This document shows positions 32,593 to 43,020 of a DNA stretch of 64,000 nucleotides, piece after piece. Source of the stretch: Limnohabitans sp. G3-2 (GTDB lineage: Bacteria; Pseudomonadota; Gammaproteobacteria; Burkholderiales; Burkholderiaceae_C); NCBI RefSeq assembly GCF_002778275.1, contig NZ_NESG01000003.1:310001-374000 (forward strand), written 5' to 3'. The notes under the pieces were generated by a model. It was not told the origin of the DNA. It searched no databases and saw nothing but the letters and a program-made list of their open reading frames with translations. The position numbers were made by a program, and so were the translations under genes. Position 1 is the stretch's first letter; each line of letters begins with the position of its first letter.

Positions 32593-34425
32593 TCAATCGG
32601 CCGATTGCTGCAAAGCCCACATGCTGGCGTAACGCCCTTGGCGGGCCAGCAGCTCGGCATGGTGGCCACGCTCGATGATGCGCCCTGCTTCCATCACCAA
32701 GATCTCGTGCGCATCGACCACCGTGGACAGGCGGTGGGCGATGACCAAGGTGGTTTTGTTGTGCGCCACGCTGGCCAGTTCGGCCTGGATGGCGCGCTCG
32801 TTGGCCGAGTCCAGCGCCGAGGTGGCTTCGTCAAACACCAGAATCGGTGGGTTTTTGAGCAAGGTCCGGGCAATGGCCACGCGCTGCTTTTCACCGCCTG
32901 ACAACTTCAGCCCGCGCTCGCCCACCGAAGTTTGGTAGCCCTTGGGGGTGGAGGCGATGAAGTCGTGGATGCGGGCCGAACGCGCAGCCCCTTCGATGTC
33001 GGCTTGGCTGGCACCGGGGCGGCCATAGGCGATGTTGTAGGCCACGCTGTCGTTGAAGAGGACCGTGTCTTGCGGCACGATGCCCAAGGCCTGACGCACG
33101 CTGGTTTGCGTGACCTGCCGGATGTCTTGTCCCGCAATGCGGATGAAGCCTTGCTGCACATCGTAAAAACGAAACATCAAGCGCGCCAGTGTCGACTTGC
33201 CCGAGCCAGAAGGCCCCACCACCGCGACCGTTTTGCCCGCAGGGATGGTGAAGCTGATGTCTTGCAGGATCGGGCGGTCACTTTCGTAGGCAAAGGACAC
33301 ACGGTCAAACACCACATCGGGCGCACCTTGCAAAGCCAGTGCAGGCGCGCCGGGCGCATCGGCCACTTCGCGCTCGCGGTCCATCAGCACAAACATCTTG
33401 TCCAGATCGGTCAGACTTTGCTTGATCTCGCGGTACAGCACCCCCAAAAAGTTGAGCGGGATGTAGAGCTGAATCATGAAGGCGTTGATCATGACCAGGT
33501 CGCCCAAAGTCATGCGCCCGGCCACCACGCCTTCGGTGGCTCGCCACAGCATGGTCACCAAAGCGGCCGCGATGATGAGCTGCTGCCCCGTGTTGAGCAC
33601 CGACAAGGTGGTTTGCGCCTTGAGCCGCGCAAGGCGCAAGCGCTCCAGGCTTTCGTCGTAACGGCCGGCTTCGAAGCGCTCGTTGCCAAAGTATTTGACG
33701 GTTTCGTAGTTCAGCAGCGAGTCGATGGCCCGGGTGTGCGCGGCCGAATCGAACTCGTTGGCCTGCTTGCGAAACTGCGTCCGCCACTCGGTCACCCGCA
33801 CGGTGAAGACAATGTACAAGGCCAAAGCCAGCAGTGTGATGCCCGCGAACCAAGCATCGAACTTGACGGCCAAAATGGTCAGCACCAAGGCCACCTCGAT
33901 CAGCGTGGGGATGATGCTGTAGAGCGAGTAGGAGATCAAAGACTCGATGCCGCGCACGCCGCGCTCGATGTCACGCGTCATGCCGCCGGTCTGCCGCGCC
34001 AAGTGAAAGCGCAGGCTCAGCGCATGCAAATGCTCGAAAGTTTGCAAAGCGATGCTGCGCGAAGCCCCTTGGGTGGCTTTGGCGAACACCAACTCGCGCA
34101 ATTCGGTGAAAGCCGATGTCAGCAAACGCAAAGCGCCATAACCCACCAACAAAGCCACGGGCACCACCAGAACGGCTTGCGGGTCTCCGGGCTTGAGGCT
34201 CATGGCGTCCACCAGCTCCTTGAGCAGCAAAGGCACGCTCACATTGGCCAGCTTGGCACCGACCATGAGCGCCAGCGCAATGACCACACGCCATTTGTAT
34301 TGCCACAAATAGGGCAAAAGGCGCGACAAGGTTTGCCAATCACCGCCTGCAGCGGGCTGGGGGGCCTGCCCAGCAGCTTGACCAGGCGCTGTGGCAGTGG
34401 GGGCAGTTTCGCCGTGGTGGCGCAT
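32593..34425 (-). CDS. ATM1/HMT1-type ABC exporter (fused membrane and ATPase domains)
   Basis: A 610-residue half-transporter with six membrane helices followed by an ATPase domain. Walker A GPSGSGKSTLA lies near residue 400, with signature KLSGGEKQRVAIAR, Walker B ILVFDEATSALDSA and switch His in LVIAHRLSTV. The membrane domain carries NYETVKYFGNERFE and SLRFHLARQTGGMTRDIERG. These mark the ATM1/HMT1 subgroup associated with glutathione-linked sulfur or heavy-metal export. ATG 34425 is chosen; 19 further in-frame codons upstream would run into the divergent thioesterase promoter. The exact substrate is uncertain. Confidence 0.92.
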   Translation of the reverse strand: MRHHGETAPTATAPGQAAGQAPQPAAGGDWQTLSRLLPYLWQYKWRVVIALALMVGAKLANVSVPLLLKELVDAMSLKPGDPQAVLVVPVALLVGYGALRLLTSAFTELRELVFAKATQGASRSIALQTFEHLHALSLRFHLARQTGGMTRDIERGVRGIESLISYSLYSIIPTLIEVALVLTILAVKFDAWFAGITLLALALYIVFTVRVTEWRTQFRKQANEFDSAAHTRAIDSLLNYETVKYFGNERFEAGRYDESLERLRLARLKAQTTLSVLNTGQQLIIAAALVTMLWRATEGVVAGRMTLGDLVMINAFMIQLYIPLNFLGVLYREIKQSLTDLDKMFVLMDREREVADAPGAPALALQGAPDVVFDRVSFAYESDRPILQDISFTIPAGKTVAVVGPSGSGKSTLARLMFRFYDVQQGFIRIAGQDIRQVTQTSVRQALGIVPQDTVLFNDSVAYNIAYGRPGASQADIEGAARSARIHDFIASTPKGYQTSVGERGLKLSGGEKQRVAIARTLLKNPPILVFDEATSALDSANERAIQAELASVAHNKTTLVIAHRLSTVVDAHEILVMEAGRIIERGHHAELLARQGRYASMWALQQSAD

Positions 34426-34466
34426 AAGGGACAATCCGTTTTTGTTGTTAACCACCGATTGTGCCC

Positions 34467-34877
34467 ATGTCCGACACCCCACACCCCCAAGCCGTGTCTT
34501 TGCCCACCGACCAGGAACTGGTGCTCAAGGTCATCCCCATGCCCGCCGACTGCAATGCCAGCGGCGATATTTTTGGCGGCTGGGTCATGGCGCAGGTCGA
34601 CTTGGCGGGTGCCGTTTTGCCCGCCCGGCGTGTGCGCGGCCGCATGGTGACGGTGGCGGTGAACGAATTCATCTTCAAACAGGCCGTCAAGGTGGGCGAC
34701 ATCCTGTCCTTTTTTTCGCGCATCGTGCGCGTGGGACGCACCTCGGTCACCGTCAAGGTCGAAGTGTTTGCCGAACGCTTTCAGCTGCAAGGCCAGTACA
34801 TCAAGGTCACCGAAGCGAACCTGACCTATGTGGCGGTGGACGACCAGGGCAAGCCCAGGCCTGTGCCTGCGGAATAA
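34467..34877 (+). CDS. Acyl-CoA thioesterase, YciA-like hotdog protein
   Basis: This hydrolyses acyl-CoA to free acid and CoA in the cytoplasm. The protein has 136 residues from ATG 34467 (the codon at 34461 is GTG). The motif NASGDIFGGWVMAQVDLAG matches the YciA/BACH catalytic region with its Asn and Asp, followed by VTVAVNEFIFKQAVKVGD. It is divergent from the ABC exporter with only 41 bases between starts, and convergent with the PaaI-like gene, whose stop is 10 bases away. Confidence 0.9.
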   Translation: MSDTPHPQAVSLPTDQELVLKVIPMPADCNASGDIFGGWVMAQVDLAGAVLPARRVRGRMVTVAVNEFIFKQAVKVGDILSFFSRIVRVGRTSVTVKVEVFAERFQLQGQYIKVTEANLTYVAVDDQGKPRPVPAE

Positions 34878-34886
34878 GGCGTGCGC

Positions 34887-35369
34887 TCAGGACACGATGT
34901 AGGCGGCGGCGCCGGTCGACATCAAGGTGCCATCCGGTCCACAAAACTCCATGCGGGATGAGCCCACACGCGAGCCAACGCGCAGGGCGTTGGCCGTGAT
35001 GGTGAAGTGCGCACCAATGCCGGGGCGCAGGTAGTCCACCCGCAAATCGATGGTGCCCAGCTTGGCAAAGCGCTCCAGGCGCTTGGCGGGGGGCTCGTCC
35101 ATGTGCTTGGCGGCCAGCGCCGCCATCACAGCCGCGCTGCCGATGGCGTCGAGCACCGCACTGATGACGCCGCCATGGATGCGGTTGTAGGCAAAGTGCC
35201 CCACCAACTCAGGCCGCATGTCGATGCGGGCCTCCACGCCCTCGGGCGTCACCTTCACGAGCTTCAAGCCCAGGGTTTTGTTGAAAACAATTTTTTCTTC
35301 GTAAATCTGGCGAAAACCCTCGATGTACTCGGGTTCCAGAACAACAGGGGTCTGCATGGAATGGGGCAT
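34887..35369 (-). CDS. PaaI-like hotdog thioesterase
   Basis: A 160-residue hotdog-fold protein with the PaaI/YigI-type pattern HFAYNRIHGGVISAVLDAIGSAAVMA followed by LGTIDLRVDYLRPG and ALRVGSRVGSSRMEF. Such enzymes hydrolyse medium-chain or aromatic acyl-CoA esters. Starts at 35369 and 35357 are both possible; neither has a strong Shine-Dalgarno. It is the last gene of the leftward acyl-CoA operon, 44 bases after the enoyl-CoA hydratase gene, which supports a role in recycling CoA in that pathway. Confidence 0.82.
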   Translation of the reverse strand: MPHSMQTPVVLEPEYIEGFRQIYEEKIVFNKTLGLKLVKVTPEGVEARIDMRPELVGHFAYNRIHGGVISAVLDAIGSAAVMAALAAKHMDEPPAKRLERFAKLGTIDLRVDYLRPGIGAHFTITANALRVGSRVGSSRMEFCGPDGTLMSTGAAAYIVS

Positions 35370-35413
35370 GCTGTCGATTCTAGGGAAGAACCGACCGCCA
35401 CAGCCCACCCGCC

Positions 35414-36178
35414 TCAGAGTTTGGAAAAATCGGGTTTGCGTTTTTCCATGAACGCGCCAAAGGCTTCTTTGGCCGCGGGTTCGCGCAGCATGCGGCCAAA
35501 GCTCTGGCCTTCTTCGTCCATCTTTTGCAGCACGGCTTGCTGGTCGCCGCCCTTCATGAGCCGCTTGGTGGCGATGAGTGAGCTCAAAGGCTTGGACGCC
35601 AATTTCCGCGCTTGCGCTTGGGCATATCCATTGACTTCGGTCGGCGGCACCACCCGGTTGACCAAGCCGACTTCTTGCGCAGCTTCGGCAAAAAAAGGTT
35701 CGCCCATGAGCAGGGCTTCGGCCGCACGGTGGTAACCAAACATGCGCGGCGCCAGAAAACTCGAGGCCGCTTCAGGGCACAGGCCCAAGTTCACAAAGGG
35801 CATGGAAAACGCCGCGTTGTCACCGGCATAGACCAAGTCGCAATGGAACAGCATGGTGGTGCCAATGCCCACTGCGGGCCCCGCCACGGCAGCCAGCAGC
35901 GGTTTTTCGAAGGTCGCAATGCCCCGCAGAAAACGGAAAACGGGTGATTCTTGGGTGCTGGGCGGCTGGTTCAAGAAGTCACCGATGTCGTTGCCCGCAC
36001 TGAAGATGCTTTCATGCCCCTGAAACACCACCACACGAACGGCCGGATCGGCTGCCGCCTGGGCCACAGCATCGGCCATCGCGGCGTACATGGAAGAGGT
36101 GATCGAGTTCTTTTTGTCCAGGCGGTTGAAGGTGATGGTCATCACCCCTGCGTCGGTATGGGTCAAGATGTCAGACAT
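35414..36178 (-). CDS. Enoyl-CoA hydratase/isomerase family protein
   Basis: A crotonase-fold enzyme of 254 residues. The oxyanion-hole segment VFQGHESIFSAGNDIGDF and the GPAVGIGTTMLFHCDLVYA segment are clear. At the catalytic place (LGLCPEAASSFLAPRMFG) only one Glu position is kept, so it may be a hydratase or an isomerase. An AGGACCTCC Shine-Dalgarno precedes the ATG at 36178. It lies in the operon with an acyl-CoA dehydrogenase and thioesterase, pointing to fatty-acid or related acyl-CoA breakdown. Confidence 0.9.
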   Translation of the reverse strand: MSDILTHTDAGVMTITFNRLDKKNSITSSMYAAMADAVAQAAADPAVRVVVFQGHESIFSAGNDIGDFLNQPPSTQESPVFRFLRGIATFEKPLLAAVAGPAVGIGTTMLFHCDLVYAGDNAAFSMPFVNLGLCPEAASSFLAPRMFGYHRAAEALLMGEPFFAEAAQEVGLVNRVVPPTEVNGYAQAQARKLASKPLSSLIATKRLMKGGDQQAVLQKMDEEGQSFGRMLREPAAKEAFGAFMEKRKPDFSKL

Positions 36179-36226
36179 GGAGGTCCTTGTGGTGTGGTCT
36201 GTTGTGGGGCGCCAGGCAAGACGGCT

Positions 36227-36670
36227 TTACTGAACCCGAATCCAGGTTTGTGTGCGGCCCAAAATAGGGGCCCCGATGAAGCCTCGGACTTCGAGCTTTT
36301 TGCCACCGTCAATCGGTGTCAAGCGCAAACTGTAAATTTTTCCGTTCTCGGGATCCAGGATTTTCCCACCCTCCCACACCGCTTTGCCGTCGCCTTGTTG
36401 ACCGCCCCGAATGATTTCCATGCCAATTTTGGGCTTGTCTTTTCGGTCGTCGGTGCACAAAGAGCAGTGGGGTTCGGTGCTGGGCGAGCTCAGCAAGGAG
36501 CGCTCCACCACGCCGGACAAGGTCCCCGCGGCCGTCTGGCTGATGCGGATTTCGGCTTTGGGCTGCTTGGTCTCGTCATCGATGCTGCGCCACAGGCCCA
36601 GCGGGCTCATTTGGGCATGGGCGGCCAGGCTCAGCAGGCCCAGGCTCAGTGTCGTCACGGCTTTGATCAT
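36227..36670 (-). CDS. DUF2147 domain exported protein
   Basis: A small exported protein of 147 residues with a signal peptide (MIKAVTTLSLGLLSLAAHAQ) and the DUF2147 pattern: GLWRSIDDETKQPKAEI, a Cys pair in CSLCTDDRKDKPKIGM, WEGGKILDPENGKIYSLRL and LEVRGFIGAPILGRTQTW. It is a beta-rich periplasmic protein of unknown role. It lies between the acyl-CoA dehydrogenase and enoyl-CoA hydratase genes on the same strand, with gaps of 29 and 48 bases, so it is probably co-transcribed. Confidence 0.9.
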   Translation of the reverse strand: MIKAVTTLSLGLLSLAAHAQMSPLGLWRSIDDETKQPKAEIRISQTAAGTLSGVVERSLLSSPSTEPHCSLCTDDRKDKPKIGMEIIRGGQQGDGKAVWEGGKILDPENGKIYSLRLTPIDGGKKLEVRGFIGAPILGRTQTWIRVQ

Positions 36671-36699
36671 CGTGTTGTTCCTTGATTGAACTTGAAAAC

Positions 36700-38511
<1,812 letters not shown>

Positions 38512-38558
38512 GGAAGCTCCTGGTTAAGAGGGGGTCAGGTGTTGGAAAGATGGCGCGC

Positions 38559-39218
38559 TCAAACTTGGGCCGCATAGCGGTCCAAAATGTGTGAAAAGCC
38601 GCGGCGCGCACGTTCGGTCGCATTGGGGTTGCGCAAAAAACGGGCTTCGTAATGCAGCGCCAAAATCAGGCCATGGATTTCAAAGGCGATTTGGTGCGCG
38701 TCGGCTTCGCGGATGAGCTGACCTTCCGCCTGGGTCAACTCGACGGCTCTGCGCAAAGCGGTTTGCCAAGTGGCCACCGACCGCGCCAGCGCGTCACGCA
38801 CCGGACCTGTGCGGTCATCGAATTCCACGGCGCCACTGATGTAGATGCAACCCGAATCGATCTCGGCCGAAGTCTGGACCATCCAATTGTCAAACAAGGC
38901 TTGCAAACGTTGTAGGCCACGGGGCTTTTGCATGGCCGCGTAAAACACCTCGGCCTCAAAACGGTCGTGGTATTCGCGAATCACGGAGATTTGCAATTCT
39001 TCTCGCGAGCCAAAGTGGGCAAAAACACCGGACTTGCTCATGCCGGTGACCTCGGCCACCGCACCAATGGACAAACCTTCCAAACCAATCTGCGAGGCCA
39101 AGCCCAAGGCCGCATCGATGATCACCGCTTTGGTTTGTTGGCCTTTGATCAGCACACGCTTGCCGGGCTCAGGCGCCGGTGGGCTCTCAACGGCTGGAGA
39201 TGGGGAACGATCGGACAT
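38559..39218 (-). CDS. TetR family regulator of the acyl-CoA operon
   Basis: The 219-residue protein has an N-terminal TetR helix-turn-helix (IIDAALGLASQIGLEGLSIG, then VTGMSKSGVFAHFGSREEL) and a ligand domain with a YgjM/YxaF-like C-terminal region. It heads a leftward gene row: TetR, acyl-CoA dehydrogenase, DUF2147, enoyl-CoA hydratase, thioesterase. A perfect palindrome lies 15 bases upstream of its ATG, so it probably represses its own operon and is released by an acyl-CoA. That mode is known for several TetR regulators of fatty-acid degradation, but here it is inferred. Confidence 0.9.
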   Translation of the reverse strand: MSDRSPSPAVESPPAPEPGKRVLIKGQQTKAVIIDAALGLASQIGLEGLSIGAVAEVTGMSKSGVFAHFGSREELQISVIREYHDRFEAEVFYAAMQKPRGLQRLQALFDNWMVQTSAEIDSGCIYISGAVEFDDRTGPVRDALARSVATWQTALRRAVELTQAEGQLIREADAHQIAFEIHGLILALHYEARFLRNPNATERARRGFSHILDRYAAQV

Positions 39219-39233
39219 AAGGCTTCAAAAAAA

Positions 39234-39247
39234 AGAACGATCGTTCT
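39234..39247. promoter_or_regulatory. TetR operator palindrome
   Basis: The perfect 14-bp palindrome AGAACGATCGTTCT lies 15 bases upstream of the TetR start codon in an A-rich stretch. Its form (GAACG/CGTTC around an AT centre) is typical of TetR-family operators controlling fatty-acid genes. Confidence 0.75.
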
Positions 39248-39315
39248 ATTTTGCACCAAAACCAGACCCCATTCCACAAACCCTGCGCACGTCAGGGTAA
39301 ATCGGGGGGCGCCAG

Positions 39316-39344
39316 ACGTCGGGGCTGGCATGGCGCCCCGACGT
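39316..39344 (-). terminator. Stem-loop after the FAH-family gene
   Basis: A perfect 10-bp stem ACGTCGGGGC / GCCCCGACGT with a 9-base loop, located 23 bases beyond the hydrolase stop on the minus strand. There is no T-run, so it may stabilise the mRNA end or work with Rho. Confidence 0.4.
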
Positions 39345-39366
39345 GGCCCTGCTCAAAGACGCGAGG

Positions 39367-40230
39367 TCAAGCCTTGAAAGCGACAACTTTCTGGGTTTGC
39401 TCACCCAAACCGTCGATGCCCAGGCGCATCACATCGCCGCGCTTCAAGAACACAGGCGCAGGCTTGCCGTCTTTTTTCACGCCCATGCCCACACCGGGAG
39501 GCGTGCCCGTCGTGATGATGTCGCCGGCCTCCAATGTCATGAACTGGCTGACGTAACTGACCAACTTGGCCACACCAAAAATCATGGTCTTGGTGTTGCC
39601 GGTCTGGAAACGCACGCCGTTCACGTCCAGCCACATGCCCAGGGCTTGGGGATTGGGCACTTCGTCACGCGTGACCAACCAAGGACCGACGGGGCCGAAA
39701 GTGTCGCAGCCTTTGCCTTTGTCCCAAGTGGCGCCGCGCTCGAGTTGGTACTCGCGCTCGCTCACGTCGTTGACCACGCAGTAACCGGCCACATGGTTGA
39801 GCGCATCTTTTTGCGACACGTAGCGGGTGCGTGTGCCGATGACAATGCCCAGCTCCACTTCCCAGTCGGACTTTTTGGAGCCCTTGGGCAACATGACGTC
39901 GTCGTTCGCACCCTGAATGCAGGAGATGGCCTTGGTGAACACGATCGGCTCGGCCGGAATGGGCATGTTGGACTCGGCCGCATGGTCGGCGTAGTTCAGG
40001 CCAATGGCAATGAACTTGCTGGTGTACGAGATGGGCGTGCCAAAACGCTTTTTGCCGCGCACCAGAGGCAGCTTGTCGGTTTTGACCTTGGCCAATTTGG
40101 CCAGGGCCTTGTCGTTCAGCAGATCAGGGGAGATGTCTTTGACCACGCTGCTCAAGTCGCGCAAGCGGCCTTCGGCGTCGATCAGACCTGGTTTTTCTTT
40201 GCCGACTTGGCCGTAACGAACGAGTTTCAT
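39367..40230 (-). CDS. Fumarylacetoacetate hydrolase family protein (probable 2,4-diketo-3-deoxy sugar-acid hydrolase)
   Basis: Enzymes of this family split C-C bonds in diketo acids using a divalent metal. The 287-residue protein has the FAH ligands Glu124 and Glu126 (DWEVELGIVIG) and Asp155 (VVNDVSEREYQ). It also has IGLNYADHAAE, WDKGKGCDTFGPVGPWLVT and ITTGTPPGVGMG. This subgroup includes 2,4-diketo-3-deoxy-L-fuconate hydrolase, yielding pyruvate and L-lactate. The neighbouring dehydratase and 2-keto-3-deoxy-L-fuconate dehydrogenase-like SDR support that assignment, but related substrates (rhamnonate or other deoxy acids) remain possible. Confidence 0.87.
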   Translation of the reverse strand: MKLVRYGQVGKEKPGLIDAEGRLRDLSSVVKDISPDLLNDKALAKLAKVKTDKLPLVRGKKRFGTPISYTSKFIAIGLNYADHAAESNMPIPAEPIVFTKAISCIQGANDDVMLPKGSKKSDWEVELGIVIGTRTRYVSQKDALNHVAGYCVVNDVSEREYQLERGATWDKGKGCDTFGPVGPWLVTRDEVPNPQALGMWLDVNGVRFQTGNTKTMIFGVAKLVSYVSQFMTLEAGDIITTGTPPGVGMGVKKDGKPAPVFLKRGDVMRLGIDGLGEQTQKVVAFKA

Positions 40231-40255
40231 GGTTGCCTTTCAGTTTTCAAAAAAA

Positions 40256-41014
40256 TCAATAAGTGGAGCGGCCACCGGACAGGTCAAAGACCGCGCCCGT
40301 GGAGAAGGAACATTCTTCGGTGCTGAGCCAAGTCACCATGGCGGCGACTTCTTCGGGCTCACCAAAGCGGGCCATCGGAATCTTGGAGAGCATGAACTGG
40401 ATGTGCTCGGGCGTCATTTGATCAAAAATCGCCGTTTTCACAGCCGCCGGGGTGACACAGTTCACACGCACGCCCGTATCGGCCAGCTCTTTGCCCAGCG
40501 ATTTGGTCAGGCCAATCACCGCCGCCTTGCTCGCACTGTAAGCACTGGCGTTGGGGTTGCCGTCCTTGCCTGCCACCGAGGCGATGTTGACGATGCGGCC
40601 GTAGTTGCGGGCTTTCATGTGGGTGCTCAGTTCGCGGCAGCAATGGAACAGGCCATGCACGTTCACATCGAACACCTGCTTCCAAGCGTCGACGGGGTAA
40701 TCCCAGACTTTCACGTTGGGCCCGGTGATGCCGGCGCTGTTGACCAGCACATCCACATCCGCCAGCGCCACAGTTTGTGCCGTGGCACTGAGCACCGAAG
40801 CATGGTCAACCACATCCACCTGCACCGTGTTGACCACCGCGCCCAGCAGCCCCTGGCGCAGCTGTTCGGCGGCTTTGGCCATGCCCGCCACATCGCGGTC
40901 CCAGAGCGTGACCCGTGCGCCCGAGGCCAGCATGCGCTGTGCAATGGCAAAACCCAGGCCCGTGGCCCCGCCGGTGATGACCGCGTGGCGGCCTTTCATG
41001 TCAAGCAAATTCAT
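40256..41014 (-). CDS. SDR family oxidoreductase (sugar-acid locus, first SDR)
   Basis: A classical short-chain dehydrogenase of 252 residues with the nucleotide-binding TGGATGLG (residues 14-21), NSAG at 92-95, and catalytic Ser146, Tyr159 and Lys163 (YSASK). The C-terminal FDLSGGRSTY closes the fold. It resembles sugar or sugar-alcohol dehydrogenases and sits between the FAH hydrolase and a second SDR in one leftward operon, with gaps of 25 and 16 bases. It could oxidise the free sugar or an aldonate upstream of the dehydratase. The substrate is not determinable. Confidence 0.88.
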   Translation of the reverse strand: MNLLDMKGRHAVITGGATGLGFAIAQRMLASGARVTLWDRDVAGMAKAAEQLRQGLLGAVVNTVQVDVVDHASVLSATAQTVALADVDVLVNSAGITGPNVKVWDYPVDAWKQVFDVNVHGLFHCCRELSTHMKARNYGRIVNIASVAGKDGNPNASAYSASKAAVIGLTKSLGKELADTGVRVNCVTPAAVKTAIFDQMTPEHIQFMLSKIPMARFGEPEEVAAMVTWLSTEECSFSTGAVFDLSGGRSTY

Positions 41015-41030
41015 GTGCGGCGCTCCGTCA

Positions 41031-41780
41031 TCAAATGGTCATGCCACCATCGACCATGTAGGCATTGCCTGTGGCGAAGATGGATTCGTCGGATGCAAGG
41101 AAGGTGACGATGGGCGCAATTTCATGCGCCTGCGCCAATCGACCCATGGGCTGGCGGTTGATGAAGTCTTGACGCGCCTGCACCGGATCGGCATAGCTGT
41201 TGATGCGGTCCTGCAGCGACGGCGTGTCCACCGTGCCGGGGCAAATCGCATTGCAGCGCACACCCTGGCGCACGTAATCAGCCGCCACACTTTTGGTCAG
41301 GCCAATCACCGCCGCCTTGCTGGTGCCGTAGATGAAACGGTTGGGCAGGCCGCGCACGCTGGAACACACACTGGCCATGTTGATGATGCTGCCGCCGCGC
41401 CCGTCCTGCGCGAACTGCGCAACCATTTTGGGAACGACCGCTTGGATCATCCAGAACTGCGAACGCACGTTCAAGTTGAAAGCGAAATCCCAGTCATCGT
41501 CGGTGGCCAGCTCGATGTTGCCGTTGTGCACAAAACCCGCGCAATTGAAGACGATGTCGATGCGCGGCATGCTGGCCACTTGCGCGGCAATGGCGGCCTT
41601 GTCGAGCACATTGAGCACGGCGGTGTGCACATGGGCCACGCCTTGGTAGGACTGGAGCAGATCGGCATTCACATCGGTGGCATACACCGTGGCACCCTCT
41701 GCGGCCATGGCCAATGCCGCTGCTTGTCCAATGCCTTGGCCAGCGGCGGTCACGAGCGCGATTTTTCCTTTGAGTCTCAT
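41031..41780 (-). CDS. SDR family dehydrogenase, 2-keto-3-deoxy-L-fuconate dehydrogenase-like
   Basis: The protein has 249 residues, starting at ATG 41780 that overlaps the dehydratase stop (ATGA). It has the nucleotide motif TAAGQGIG (11-18), NCAG (79-82) and catalytic Tyr151/Lys155 (YGTSK). The sequence MRLKGKIALVTAAGQGIGQA and the SSVRGLPNRFIYGTSKAAV block are what I associate with 2-keto-3-deoxy-L-fuconate dehydrogenases, which make the 2,4-diketo acid. Its position between a sugar-acid dehydratase and a FAH-family hydrolase fits exactly the order of that non-phosphorylating route. Confidence 0.85.
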   Translation of the reverse strand: MRLKGKIALVTAAGQGIGQAAALAMAAEGATVYATDVNADLLQSYQGVAHVHTAVLNVLDKAAIAAQVASMPRIDIVFNCAGFVHNGNIELATDDDWDFAFNLNVRSQFWMIQAVVPKMVAQFAQDGRGGSIINMASVCSSVRGLPNRFIYGTSKAAVIGLTKSVAADYVRQGVRCNAICPGTVDTPSLQDRINSYADPVQARQDFINRQPMGRLAQAHEIAPIVTFLASDESIFATGNAYMVDGGMTI

Positions 41781-42892
41781 GGTGTCTTGATCTCCAGATG
41801 GGTGAGTTGTCTGCTTGAAATGGCCGCCCAGTCCCAGGCAATGCCCAGGCCGGGGACGGTGGGCGGGATGGCAAAGCCGTCTTGAACCTGCATGCGCGAG
41901 GTGGTGATGTCGTCGAGCTGCGGAATGTACTCCACCCAAGTGGCATTGGGCACCGCGGCGCACAAGCTCACATGCAACTCCATCAGAAAGTGCGGGCACA
42001 CGGCCACGTCAAAGGTTTCGGCCAGGTGTGCGGTTTTGAGCCAAGGCGTGATGCCGCCGATGCGCGACACATCCGGCTGCACAACAGAGCATGCGCCCTG
42101 CTCCAAATATTCGCGGAACTGCATGGGGTGGTACATGGACTCGCCCACGGCCACGGGAATGGTGGTGTGCTCGCGCAGCTGGCGGTGGCCGGAAACATCT
42201 TCGGCAGGCAAGGGCTCTTCCATCCACGCCAGACCCAGTCCATCGAAAGCCCGCGCACGCCGCACGGCTTCGGCACGGTTGAAACCTTGATTGGCATCGG
42301 TCATCAAGTCAAAACCCGGCCCGACCGCGTCACGCACCGCACTCAGGCGTGCCACGTCTTCGCTCACATGGGGTCGGCCGATCTTGATCTTGGCACCCTT
42401 GAAGCCCTGGGCCTGCGCCTCCAAGGTTTGCGCCACCAGCGCCTCGGGCGACAGGTGCAACCACCCGCCCTCGGTGGTGTAGAGCGGCACCCGCGCTTGT
42501 GCCCCACCCAGCAACTGCCACAGCGGCAGGCCCTGACTTTGCGCACGCCAGTCCCACAAAGCGGTGTCCACACAGGCCAGCGCCAAGCTGGTCATCGCCC
42601 CAACGGCCGTCGCGTGGGTATGAAAGAACAAATCTTTCCAGATCGCTTCGACCAAGACCGGGTTGCGGCCGATGAGCCGGGGCACCAGGTGGTCTTTGAG
42701 CAGCGCCACCACCGACGAGCCCCCCGTCCCGATGGTGTAGGCATAGCCTGTGGCCTCGATGCCGTCGCTGCAATGCAGGGTGAGCAGCACCGTTTCTTGC
42801 GTCACAAAAGACTGGATGGCGTCGGTGCGCAAGACTTTGGGCGGCAAGTTCACTTGCCTGAGGCTCACGCGGTCAATGGTGACTGTAGACAT
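41777..42892 (-). CDS. Enolase-superfamily sugar-acid dehydratase (mandelate racemase subgroup)
   Basis: The 371-residue enzyme keeps all MR-subgroup catalytic parts. These are the KxK base pair Lys168/Lys170 (AKIKIG), metal ligands Asp199, Glu225 and Glu251, and the His301/Asp274 dyad (VCPHFLMELH and VQPDVSRIGG). Such enzymes dehydrate aldonates or aldarates to 2-keto-3-deoxy acids. It is shorter than typical L-fuconate dehydratase (about 440), so galactarate/talarate-type or other acid substrates are equally possible. It is the first gene of the leftward operon and divergent from the GntR regulator, with a strong palindrome between them. Confidence 0.88.
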   Translation of the reverse strand: MSTVTIDRVSLRQVNLPPKVLRTDAIQSFVTQETVLLTLHCSDGIEATGYAYTIGTGGSSVVALLKDHLVPRLIGRNPVLVEAIWKDLFFHTHATAVGAMTSLALACVDTALWDWRAQSQGLPLWQLLGGAQARVPLYTTEGGWLHLSPEALVAQTLEAQAQGFKGAKIKIGRPHVSEDVARLSAVRDAVGPGFDLMTDANQGFNRAEAVRRARAFDGLGLAWMEEPLPAEDVSGHRQLREHTTIPVAVGESMYHPMQFREYLEQGACSVVQPDVSRIGGITPWLKTAHLAETFDVAVCPHFLMELHVSLCAAVPNATWVEYIPQLDDITTSRMQVQDGFAIPPTVPGLGIAWDWAAISSRQLTHLEIKTP

Positions 42893-42972
42893 GCAATGGG
42901 CGTCGGTGGACTGAGGGTTTATGCGGGGCTAAAAAGGCTTGACCGCTGAAAACTGTACGTGTGATGATTGTG

Positions 42973-42991
42973 CAACTGGTCTGACCAATTG
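42973..42991. promoter_or_regulatory. GntR/FCD operator palindrome in the divergent promoter region
   Basis: CAACTGGTCTGACCAATTG is a 19-bp palindrome with one mismatch around the perfect core TGGTC-T-GACCA. The FCD group of GntR regulators (UxuR, ExuR, LldR types) binds TTGGTnnnACCAA-like sites, so this is probably the operator for the adjacent regulator. It lies 81 bases from the dehydratase start and 30 from the regulator start. Confidence 0.72.
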
Positions 42992-43020
42992 TCCAATTCA
43001 CGTTATCCCTGACCCCACCC

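Noticed and set aside
29457..34650. Long plus-strand frames (29457-31100 and 32932-34650)
   Set aside because: Antisense shadows of the aap permeases and the ABC exporter.
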